Assembly: GCA_023229385.1 (NCBI GenBank)
Contig: JALNZI010000044.1
Coordinates: 1-10,058 of the forward strand
Source: Candidatus Omnitrophota bacterium
GTDB lineage: Bacteria > Omnitrophota > Gorgyraeia > Gygaellales > Profunditerraquicolaceae
Length of the DNA: 10,058 nt
Reading direction: 5' to 3'
The notes below the pieces were generated by a model, which was not told where the DNA came from, searched no databases, and was given only the letters and a program-made list of their open reading frames with translations. The translations under genes were made by a program, and so were the position numbers. Shown one piece after another: positions 1-6,481 of the stretch; position 1 is the first letter of the stretch, and every line of letters starts with the position of its first letter.

Positions 1-80
1 CTACAAACATTGCCGAAGATGTTATCTATATGGTTGAGGCAATAGTAGTTAAGCACCATATTGAGAAATTAGACCAGTAA
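1..80 (+). CDS. phoU: PhoU-family phosphate regulator, C-terminal end only (5' partial)
   Basis: An open frame enters from the left edge (the first two bases end a codon) and stops at TAA 78-80, showing the last 25 residues: T-N-I-A-E-D-V-I-Y-M-V-E, then a basic H-H tail and LDQ. The (A)TNIAEDVIYMVE string is the C-terminal helix signature of PhoU proteins, where it normally follows E/D-R-x-x-D-H. The split first codon ends in CT, which fits the Ala usually found there. PhoU is a cytoplasmic three-helix-bundle protein that works with the PstSCAB phosphate transporter and the PhoR sensor kinase to restrain phosphate uptake and signalling. The TPR gene starts 13 bases downstream, so the two are probably co-transcribed. 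The identification rests on this short tail plus the polyphosphate genes nearby. Confidence 0.75.
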   Translation, partial: TNIAEDVIYMVEAIVVKHHIEKLDQ

Positions 81-93
81 AGAAGATAAAAAT

Positions 94-894
94 ATGCTAA
101 AAGCTTTACTTATAGCTCTGAATTTAGTTTTTCTCTATGTTACTGCCCGGGCAGATACAATTTATTTAAAGTCAGGTAAAGTGCTCGAGGCGGGTATCCT
201 TGAAGAAAATACGGATTATATCAAAATTGATTTTAATGGTAATCCTCTGTACTATCAGAAGAAATATATAGCTAAGATTGAAAAGTCTGCGCCAGTTAAA
301 AGCGGCGCTTATCCTGAGACAGAGAAGAAGAGCGTTGAACTTCTTACGAAAGATTATTTTAAGAAAGGACTGGAAGCTGCGGTAAGGGGTGATTTTCTTC
401 AGGCCAGGCAAGAATTTAACTCTGGGCTTCTAAAGAGTGGGGATGATTATAATATTCCTGCAGCGCTAAGCTTGCTTGATGACCTTGATGCGGGGAAAAT
501 TAACCGAACGGATGCGTTGGATTTATTCAACGGCCTATTTAATATGTTGTGCAATGATTATAAGCAGGCAATTCCTTATTTTAAACGGGTACTTGAGACT
601 GATCCTGATAATATAGATGTGTTATACAATCTGGGTGTTTGTTATTATTCCCTGGATAATTTCCACCAGGCTATAGTTGCATTTGAGAGTATTCTTAATA
701 TTAAACCGGATGATCCTGAGGTGTATGGATTATTGGGGAATGCATATTATCTTTCCGGAGATCTTCAGAACGCAAAAGAAAGTTTTGTTTTGGCAAGAGA
801 GTTATTCCGCAAGGCGCAGGATATCTCAAGCGCAAATGAAATAGAAAAGCTTTTAACCCGGCTTTTTATGGATCAGGCGCCTAAGCAAAATTAA
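94..894 (+). CDS. Secreted TPR-repeat protein with N-terminal SH3-like module
   Basis: 266 residues, specific function unknown. Residues 1-20 form a signal peptide: a Lys at position 3, a hydrophobic core (ALLIALNLVFLYV) and an A-R-A cleavage site before D21. There is no lipobox Cys, so the mature protein is probably periplasmic. Residues 21-63 (D-T-I-Y-L-K-S-G-K-V, later YYQKKYIAKIEK) form a short beta-rich module. I associate this with Omnitrophota and planctomycete-type proteins that tell 'something from a K-x-G strand' before TPRs. Residues 85-250 are helical, with the clearest TPR units at about 173-207 (NLGVCYYSLDNFHQAIVAFESIL, then IKPDD) and 208-241 (LLGNAYYLSGDLQNAKESF), plus weaker units near 90-112 and 145-172. 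TPRs bind proteins, so a scaffold or envelope-assembly role is plausible. The start is ATG 94, with a weak AGAAG purine stretch 8 bases upstream. It sits 13 bases after phoU and 31 before the ROK gene. Confidence 0.85.
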   Translation: MLKALLIALNLVFLYVTARADTIYLKSGKVLEAGILEENTDYIKIDFNGNPLYYQKKYIAKIEKSAPVKSGAYPETEKKSVELLTKDYFKKGLEAAVRGDFLQARQEFNSGLLKSGDDYNIPAALSLLDDLDAGKINRTDALDLFNGLFNMLCNDYKQAIPYFKRVLETDPDNIDVLYNLGVCYYSLDNFHQAIVAFESILNIKPDDPEVYGLLGNAYYLSGDLQNAKESFVLARELFRKAQDISSANEIEKLLTRLFMDQAPKQN

Positions 895-925
895 GAGGTT
901 CATTTCGTATGTGCTATAAGAAAAC

Positions 926-1885
926 ATGAAACATAAATTATGGGTTGGTGTTGATATTGGCGGTACTAAGATTTCCGCTGGCCTGGTAGAAGGTTCTGGT
1001 AAGATACTGCATCGAAAGAAGATTTCCTTACCGGTGAATTTAAGCCGGAAGAAGATAATATCTGTAATTTTTAGCCTTATCCAGGAATTGCTTGAAGATG
1101 AAGGTGTTAAGGCAAGGCTGCTCAAGGGTATTGGTTTGGGGGTTCCCGGTATTGTTGATCAGCGGGGAGTTGTGATTAATGCTCCGAATATATCGCTATC
1201 CGGAATTGATATCTGCAAAGTGATTAAGAGGAGGTTCCGGGTTCCCGTAGTGGCGGGTAACGATGTGAATTTGGGTGTTTTGGGAGAAAGATGGCTTGGC
1301 GCAGCGCAAGGTTATAAAGATATAGTCGGTATTTTTATGGGCACTGGTTTAGGCGCGGGAGTAATTGTGGATGATAAGTTACTTTTGGGTAACCATGGCG
1401 CTGCCGCAGAAATCGGGCATATGCTTATAAATTCAAAAGGACCAAAATGTAGTTGCGGTAATTATGGATGTCTTGAAGCATATGTTGGCCGCTGGGCAAT
1501 TGAACGGGACATACGCAAAGAATTGCGAAAGGGGAGAAGATCGGTTTTAAGAACATTGCTTCCTCCCGGCAGCAAAATCATTAAAAGTAAAATTCTTGCT
1601 AAGGCGATAAGCAGGAATGATCCTTTGATAACCGAAGTGATGAAACGGGCAGCGCTTACTGTTGGGGATGCCTGTGTATCATTGAGGCATATATTTGATC
1701 CTCAGATTATTGTCTTAGGAGGAGGGGTAATCGGGGCGTGTGGGGATTTTATCTTGCCTTTAGTCCAGGAGCGCCTGGCGAAAGATAAGTTTTTTTCGAA
1801 ATTAGGCAAGTGTGATGTAGTTGTTTCTCAGCTTGAAGATAACGCGACAATATTAGGTGCAGTTGCGCTTACCTGCGGTATTTAA
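926..1885 (+). CDS. ROK-family sugar kinase (glucokinase-like)
   Basis: 319 residues, the usual length for a ROK glucokinase; the predicted reaction is ATP-dependent phosphorylation of glucose or a related hexose in the cytoplasm. Motifs seen in order: phosphate-binding D10-I-G-G-T-K15; G-L-G-V-P-G at 70-75; N112-D113, with D113 the expected catalytic base; G-T-G-L-G-A-G at 139-145; E162-I-G-H165; the ROK zinc site C175-S-C177-G-N-Y-G-C182-L-E, which with H165 gives a complete four-ligand set; and the adenosine-loop G-G-G-V-I-G near residue 265. There is no N-terminal helix-turn-helix, so this is a kinase and not a NagC/XylR-type repressor. The start is ATG 926; an in-frame TAA at 917-919 rules out anything earlier, and the Shine-Dalgarno is weak (ATAAG). 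The 3' end overlaps the opposing CHAD gene by 33 bases. N-acetylglucosamine, N-acetylmannosamine or fructose are possible alternative substrates, and the sequence alone does not settle it. Confidence 0.9.
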   Translation: MKHKLWVGVDIGGTKISAGLVEGSGKILHRKKISLPVNLSRKKIISVIFSLIQELLEDEGVKARLLKGIGLGVPGIVDQRGVVINAPNISLSGIDICKVIKRRFRVPVVAGNDVNLGVLGERWLGAAQGYKDIVGIFMGTGLGAGVIVDDKLLLGNHGAAAEIGHMLINSKGPKCSCGNYGCLEAYVGRWAIERDIRKELRKGRRSVLRTLLPPGSKIIKSKILAKAISRNDPLITEVMKRAALTVGDACVSLRHIFDPQIIVLGGGVIGACGDFILPLVQERLAKDKFFSKLGKCDVVVSQLEDNATILGAVALTCGI

Positions 1886-2674
1886 TCCAATAAAATTTCT
1901 CCAGGTTGGTTGATTTTCCCAGATCTTTTTAAATTTTGCGTAGGATTTGTTTCCCAGAGAGATAAGCCGGATTTTAAGCGAATGATTATTCAAAACAGGG
2001 GATTCAGATAAAATTAAGTAGTTGCGCATATCCCCGAGGGTTTTTTGAATTGAACGGGAATTAGATATAAAACTGTTTAATCTTTTTGCGTATATGGGCT
2101 GGAACAACTCAAGGGTGTAGCGCAGATGTTTGGCGGCGATACGTAAAGAATGCAGCTTAGTTAAATCTTTTGGGCAATAAGCGTAATCAGTACGCCAGAG
2201 TAATTCCTTCAGTCTTTTGTTAATTTTTTCCTTCCCGGTTTTTATTAAGGCTGGATTATTGAATAATACTTTTGAGTTTTTGAGGCGTTCATTTATCCTT
2301 TCTCTTAAATGAAGTTTGTCTATTTTTGCTAAATCTTGGGAGATCCGCGGTTGTAGTTTAACGCGCTGTTCTTTAAAATGCCTAATGATATATTCTTGAG
2401 CTTTTAATTTTAAAAGTATGGCAATCTGCGTATCTAAGTCCCGCGCCCGGTTTAAAGGTTTGCAAATCTTACGGATTTCGTTTTGCATTTTATTATATTC
2501 TTGATCAGGGAAAAAAAGCTTGAAAGACCAGAGGCTGATGCGCAGCCTGCGTCCAGATACGCGCATACGATGCAGGGCATCAGGGTTTCGATTGAGAATT
2601 ATTCCTTCCTTTTGAATTAGGAAATCCTCCAGATTATTTAATATTGTTTGCTGAGCGAAGTTGGGTTGTTTCAT
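1853..2674 (-). CDS. Stand-alone CHAD-domain protein (predicted polyphosphate binder)
   Basis: 273 residues, essentially one CHAD (conserved histidine alpha-helical) domain without the CYTH triphosphatase domain it is often fused to. The two pseudo-repeated halves both show: the first has H35-R-M-R38-V-S-G-R42-R43-L-R45 and the helix-start R76-A-R78-D79-L-D81; the second has H175-S-L-R178-I-A-A-K182-H-L-R185-Y186 and the I-Q-K-T-L-G-D-M-R-N stretch. These His, Arg and Lys residues line a basic central pore, and CHAD proteins are known to bind inorganic polyphosphate. The protein is very rich in Lys and Arg throughout. Its ATG overlaps the ppk stop codon (ATGA) and I see no Shine-Dalgarno upstream, so translation probably depends on ribosomes finishing ppk. 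It is the last gene of the minus-strand operon. Expected role: binding polyphosphate made by Ppk, for example at granules. No catalytic activity is predicted. Confidence 0.9.
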   Translation of the reverse strand: MKQPNFAQQTILNNLEDFLIQKEGIILNRNPDALHRMRVSGRRLRISLWSFKLFFPDQEYNKMQNEIRKICKPLNRARDLDTQIAILLKLKAQEYIIRHFKEQRVKLQPRISQDLAKIDKLHLRERINERLKNSKVLFNNPALIKTGKEKINKRLKELLWRTDYAYCPKDLTKLHSLRIAAKHLRYTLELFQPIYAKRLNSFISNSRSIQKTLGDMRNYLILSESPVLNNHSLKIRLISLGNKSYAKFKKIWENQPTWRNFIGLNTAGKRNCT

Positions 2675-4698
2675 GCGGTGTAATGTTTTATGAGGACTTC
2701 TTGAGCGTTAAATCTACCCTCCGCTGAGGAGACCCTTGAATATTCCCCGTCTTGGTTTAAAACCCTAGATTTGGCTGTGTCATGCCAGTAGGTATCCATA
2801 ATAAAACGCAGCTGTTCTTTGATTTCCTGTTTATGGATTTCAAAGAGCAACTCAATCCTGCGGTCAAAATTTCTAGACATCCAGTCGGCAGAGGAGAGGA
2901 AGAATTGTGGGTCGGCATTGTTGTTGAATATATAAATACGGGAATGCTCCAGGAATCTTCCAACAATACTTTTTACTTTAATATTCTCGCTTAATTCAGG
3001 AATTCCCGGTATGAGGCAGCAGATCCCTCTGACGATAATTCTGATTTTTACGCCTGCGCAGGAAGCCGTATAGAGTTTCTTGATTATTTTAGTATCCTCC
3101 AGCGAGTTCATCTTGATGAAGATTAAACCGTTCTTATAGTTTTTGTGTAATTGGATCTCCCGGTCAATAAGTTCCATAAAATATTCACGCATATCGTCAG
3201 GAGAAGTAACTATGCGTTTCCAGCGCGAAGGAAGAGAATAGTCGGTAATTACATTAAACAGGTTACTGATATCGCGGGCGAAATCATCATTGGCGGTAAA
3301 ATATCCGATATCGGTATAGATCCCAGAGGTTTTTTCATTATAATTTCCAGTTGAAAGGTGCACATAGCGCCGGATATGCTCTTCTTTACGTACAATTAGC
3401 GTCATTTTGGAGTGTGTTTTCATCCCGGGCAATCCGTAAATAACATGGCAGCCGGCTTCTTCCAGCTCTTTGGCCCAGTTAATATTCCTTTCTTCATCAA
3501 AACGCGCTTTTATTTCTACCAGGATAGTCACCTGTTTTTTGTTCTTTGTCGCTTCTTTTAAGGCTTTAATTATGCCGGAATCATCATTAGTCCGGTAGAG
3601 GGTCATCTTTATTCCTAATACTTGAGGGTCTTTAGCTGCCTGTTGCAATAATTCCAAGGTAGGCGTGAAGGATTGATAGGGGAGGTGCAGGATAAAATCG
3701 TTTTCTTTTATTTTCTCTAGTATATTCTCGTATTCAATCTTTTCCGGAATGAACGCAGGATAATTAAGTTGGGGTTTGATCGTTTGAGCGCTGATTTCGA
3801 AAAGAAATGAAAGATCCATATCTTTTTCAATAAAGGATATCTCATCTTTTGCAAAGTCCATCTCTTGGCAAATAATTTCCTGTAGTTGAGGATTAGACTC
3901 CTTTTCCATTTCCAAGCATACCACTTTTGCTTTGGGTCTTTTCTTTACTTCGTTTTCAATCGCTTTCAGCAGGTCCGGAGCATACTCTTCGTCAATAGTT
4001 AATTCGCTGTCCCGGATAACCCTAAATAAGGCGTGAGCGGTTATTTCGTAACCCTTAAAGAAATCCTTCAGATGTTCGCGGATAATTTCTTCGATAAGGA
4101 TAAAGGCATGTTCATTTTTATCACTCGGTAATCGCAGAGTTCTTGAAATGACCTTGGGTATGGTAATTAAGGCTGTGTAGTTTTTTTCTTCCCTTAGCAG
4201 TTTAACGGCGAAAACAATTGTTTTTGAAGATAGAACAGGAAAGGGGTGGCCTTGGTCTATAGCCATTGGGGTAATAAGTGGAAAAATATTTGTATCGAAA
4301 TAACGGTTGGCGAATTTTTTTTGCTCAGGATTAAGCTCGGGGAATTTTTTGATAAAGATTTTATTTTCTTCAAGCTCAACTTTAATCTTTGCGTAATTAG
4401 AATACAGGGTTTCTATTGCTTCTTTGACAGCCGATTTTATTTGTGGATAAAGCTCCTGCGGTATAATTCCAAAACTGTCTTTACGGTTATACCCGGAGTC
4501 GATTAATCTTTTAAGCCCGGCAACCCTAACCATATGAAATTCATCGAGGTTGTTTACAAAAATTGCTAGAAATCCAATCCTTTCAAGCAGGGGGTTATTG
4601 AGATCTTCTGCTTCTTGAAGTACGCGGTTGTTAAAAGCCAGCCAACTTAAGTCCCGGGGAATAAAAATACTCTTTATGTCTGGGTTATTTATATCCAT
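2671..4698 (-). CDS. ppk1: Polyphosphate kinase 1
   Basis: 675 residues, close to the usual length of about 690. Ppk1 transfers the gamma-phosphate of ATP onto a growing polyphosphate chain, reversibly, through a phosphohistidine. The full domain set is present: N-terminal domain with IPRDLSWLAFNNRVLQEA (13-30) and NNLDEF (49-54); head domain from about 110 to 320 including FPLITPMAIDQGHPFPVLS (139-157); and two phospholipase-D-like catalytic domains. Key residues: R369 in T-L-Y-R-T and R399 in I-K-A-R-F-D-E (metal and phosphate contacts), H429 in K-T-H-S-K-M (the autophosphorylated His of the family) and H585 in L-E-H-S-R-I (the second conserved His). S-A-D-W-M-S-R-N-F-D-R-R-I-E at 603-616 is also intact, so the enzyme should be active. 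ATG 4698 lies 4 bases after the stop of the Ppx-like gene with only a weak AAAG upstream, indicating translational coupling. The stop overlaps the CHAD start by 4 bases. Confidence 0.97.
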   Translation of the reverse strand: MDINNPDIKSIFIPRDLSWLAFNNRVLQEAEDLNNPLLERIGFLAIFVNNLDEFHMVRVAGLKRLIDSGYNRKDSFGIIPQELYPQIKSAVKEAIETLYSNYAKIKVELEENKIFIKKFPELNPEQKKFANRYFDTNIFPLITPMAIDQGHPFPVLSSKTIVFAVKLLREEKNYTALITIPKVISRTLRLPSDKNEHAFILIEEIIREHLKDFFKGYEITAHALFRVIRDSELTIDEEYAPDLLKAIENEVKKRPKAKVVCLEMEKESNPQLQEIICQEMDFAKDEISFIEKDMDLSFLFEISAQTIKPQLNYPAFIPEKIEYENILEKIKENDFILHLPYQSFTPTLELLQQAAKDPQVLGIKMTLYRTNDDSGIIKALKEATKNKKQVTILVEIKARFDEERNINWAKELEEAGCHVIYGLPGMKTHSKMTLIVRKEEHIRRYVHLSTGNYNEKTSGIYTDIGYFTANDDFARDISNLFNVITDYSLPSRWKRIVTSPDDMREYFMELIDREIQLHKNYKNGLIFIKMNSLEDTKIIKKLYTASCAGVKIRIIVRGICCLIPGIPELSENIKVKSIVGRFLEHSRIYIFNNNADPQFFLSSADWMSRNFDRRIELLFEIHKQEIKEQLRFIMDTYWHDTAKSRVLNQDGEYSRVSSAEGRFNAQEVLIKHYTA

Positions 4699-4702
4699 AT
4701 CT

Positions 4703-6232
4703 TTAGTTTTTTAACGTTAAGTTTATTTTATTTCCGGTAATTTCTTCAAATAAATTATTTTTGTTTTGGAAATCTTCTGATTCAAGGGTTAGATTTCCTT
4801 CAGCGTAAACCTGCAGCTGGATATCCTGTCTTGGGTTAATTTTTACCTCGACCTTCTTAACCTTTTGTTTATGCGAACGGTCAAGCGCATTAGCTATTCT
4901 TAATAGTGAGCTTAGTTTTTGAACAATTATTTGTTTATCCCGGGGTAATGAATTATAAAGCAGGTGAGTTTCATTAGGAAGTGCCTTGCGATGATAGCGG
5001 GCGATGCAAGCGATCATTTTTACTTCTTCCGCAGTGAGCCGGGAAAGATTCAGGGAATTAATTATATATTCAGTGTGCTTGTGGTGTGAGCGGTTATGGA
5101 TAAACATGCCAATATCGTGCAGCCAGGCGGCAAGCAGGAGGTGGATTAGACAGTCTTTTTTAAGCCCCAACTGTTCTTTCAGGCCTGAAAAAAGCATCTC
5201 GGATATTTCCGCAACGCATTGTGCATGTTTTAAGTCCACCTTAAACTTAGCGCAGGTATTTTTTGCAATAGAAATAAGCTGGTTAGTCTTGTTGTATTTT
5301 TTTGATAGTTCAAGTTCAAGTAAAATGTTTGCTAACACCGCTTCAGCCAGTGAAGTTTCAAGTATGTAAATTTGGCTATTGTTGGTCAAGGTAAAGAATA
5401 TATTCAGGATAATTGCATAGGCAGTTATGGTATCTGCAGTTTCAATGGGTATTTTATAGTCCCGGATAATCTCCCGGGGGTTTTTATCCGCTAGGTTCTT
5501 GAGTATTTGTTGTGATTCTTCGCTGGTAATCTGGAAGAATTCTCCAGGGAAGTGTCTAGTTTTAAGGATATTCTGAAGGAAAGAAGAGTAGTTCTCATCA
5601 ACAAGTATAATGTCGTTGATTGCCAACTTGGGCAGGGAATTCTCAAAATAATTAAATTCATTCTCGATATACTCGGTTGTTCCTTCGAACACTTGTTCCA
5701 TATTCCCGTTTAATGAAGACATGAGTTGTTTGAGCCGCAGTATCCCCAAGGGCAGGCCTGTGTGCAGCAGCGTAAATCCTTGTTCCATTATTGAGATATC
5801 CAGGCTTGCTGAGCCGAGTTCGGCGATTAGCAGGTTCCTTGAATGTATGGGGTAGTTTTCCTTGAGTTTATAAGTTAGATAGGCATCAATATAGTAGACT
5901 ATATCGCCGACGCTGAGTATATCAACGATTAAGCCGGTTTTCCGTAATATGGAATCGCAGAATATATCCGCATTTTTTGCTTCGCGTACTGCAGTTGTGG
6001 CAATAACCTTAAGCTCAGAGACTTCGTATTCCGTAAGCAGACTTTTGTATTTATTAATAAAATTGACAGTTTGGTTTATGGTTTCCTGGGAGATCCTATT
6101 CTTAGAGAATGTATCGTTTGCGATCGGAACAACATTCTTTAATGATTCAAGTATGTTAATGCCTTCTCCGGTTGCCTCTCCAATGATTAACTTTATTGAT
6201 CTGGAACCAATATCAATGACTCCAGCGCGCAT
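4703..6232 (-). CDS. Ppx/GppA-family protein with C-terminal HD domain, divergent active site
   Basis: 509 residues from the preferred start. The N-terminal part (1 to about 300) is the actin-like fold of exopolyphosphatase and pppGpp phosphatase: V-I-D7-I-G-S-R-S-I-K (usually DIGSNS) and A78-T-T-A-V-R83-E-A-K-N (the A-T-A-x-R-x-A-x-N motif) are clear. Two other motifs are degenerate. The catalytic-Glu motif, normally S-G-x-E-E-A-R, reads S-V-G-D110-I-V-Y. The second phosphate loop, normally D-I-G-G-G-S-T/S-E, reads E-L-G-S-A-S-L-D. The C-terminal part (about 320-460) is an HD domain with H336, H372-D373 (W-L-H-D-I-G), H383-H-K-H386, H414 and D451-R-S-H, which looks complete. Three starts are possible: TTG 6250, ATG 6244 and ATG 6232. 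I chose 6232 because AGAGGT lies just upstream and homologues begin directly before the V-I-D-I-G strand. Operon context points to polyphosphate or (p)ppGpp metabolism or sensing; classical exopolyphosphatase activity is uncertain. Confidence 0.88.
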   Translation of the reverse strand: MRAGVIDIGSRSIKLIIGEATGEGINILESLKNVVPIANDTFSKNRISQETINQTVNFINKYKSLLTEYEVSELKVIATTAVREAKNADIFCDSILRKTGLIVDILSVGDIVYYIDAYLTYKLKENYPIHSRNLLIAELGSASLDISIMEQGFTLLHTGLPLGILRLKQLMSSLNGNMEQVFEGTTEYIENEFNYFENSLPKLAINDIILVDENYSSFLQNILKTRHFPGEFFQITSEESQQILKNLADKNPREIIRDYKIPIETADTITAYAIILNIFFTLTNNSQIYILETSLAEAVLANILLELELSKKYNKTNQLISIAKNTCAKFKVDLKHAQCVAEISEMLFSGLKEQLGLKKDCLIHLLLAAWLHDIGMFIHNRSHHKHTEYIINSLNLSRLTAEEVKMIACIARYHRKALPNETHLLYNSLPRDKQIIVQKLSSLLRIANALDRSHKQKVKKVEVKINPRQDIQLQVYAEGNLTLESEDFQNKNNLFEEITGNKINLTLKN

Positions 6233-6235
6233 ATT

Positions 6236-6241
6236 ACCTCT
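6236..6241 (-). promoter_or_regulatory. Shine-Dalgarno for the Ppx/GppA-like gene
   Basis: AGAGGT on the minus strand, 3 bases before ATG 6232 and overlapping the stop codon of the 64-residue gene. It supports the ATG at 6232 and suggests translational coupling. The spacing is slightly short. A second purine run, AGAAGG, further upstream could serve TTG 6250 or ATG 6244, so the start is not certain. Confidence 0.5.
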
Positions 6242-6435
6242 CATCCGCAAGACACCTTCTCGTTTATGCTTCTTCTTTGTTTAATCTTAGCCATCCCTAC
6301 CATCGCATTCCAAAGCCATATTTCTTTTTCTTGAGGATTTAAATCAAGCAGCCATTCCTTAAAAAGATTATGGAGTAAATCTTCAATCTCATTGATTGTG
6401 TTATCGATCTCTATTGCATCTTTTAGTTTAAACAT
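6241..6435 (-). CDS. Small hypothetical protein, 64 residues
   Basis: I do not recognise the family. The preferred start is ATG 6435 (M-F-K-L-K-D-A-I-E), because a perfect GGAGGT sits 4 bases before it; a start at ATG 6447 would bury that site inside the coding region. The product is short, cytoplasmic (no signal peptide or membrane segment) and mostly helical: an acidic first half (IDNTINEIEDLLHNLF), a Trp-containing middle (KEWLLDLNPQEKEIWLWNAM), then a basic K-I-K-Q-R-R stretch and a Cys near the C-terminus. The acidic/basic split suggests an interaction protein, but no function can be assigned. Its stop lies 8 bases before the Ppx-like start, so it is the first small gene of the polyphosphate operon. 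Real coding is supported by the strong Shine-Dalgarno and the tight spacing. Confidence 0.7.
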   Translation of the reverse strand: MFKLKDAIEIDNTINEIEDLLHNLFKEWLLDLNPQEKEIWLWNAMVGMAKIKQRRSINEKVSCG

Positions 6436-6439
6436 ATGG

Positions 6440-6445
6440 ACCTCC
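6440..6445 (-). promoter_or_regulatory. Consensus Shine-Dalgarno GGAGGT for the 64-residue gene
   Basis: GGAGGT on the minus strand, 4 bases before ATG 6435. It is the best ribosome binding site in the window and decides the start of the small gene in favour of 6435 over the in-frame ATG at 6447. Its strength contrasts with the weak or absent sites before ppk1 and the CHAD gene further down the same operon. Confidence 0.75.
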
Positions 6446-6481
6446 ATTTTTTACACGACAATTTTTTGCTGAAGCAAAGAT

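Noticed and set aside
5004..5369. 121-residue plus-strand open frame inside the Ppx-like gene
   Set aside because: It is antisense to the HD domain, whose motif residues explain the sequence on the minus strand.
6465..6478. Small inverted repeat TTTGCTGAAGCAAA between the giant gene and the 64-residue gene, as a possible terminator
   Set aside because: The stem is only 5-6 base pairs, and on the minus strand it is followed by an A-run, not a T-run. On the plus strand no gene ends here. It does not support a terminator call.
6445..6481. Possible minus-strand promoter (TTGCTT and TAAAAA, 18 bases apart) before the small gene
   Set aside because: The -10 match is poor and the expected transcript start would fall inside the Shine-Dalgarno, so a promoter at this place is unlikely.
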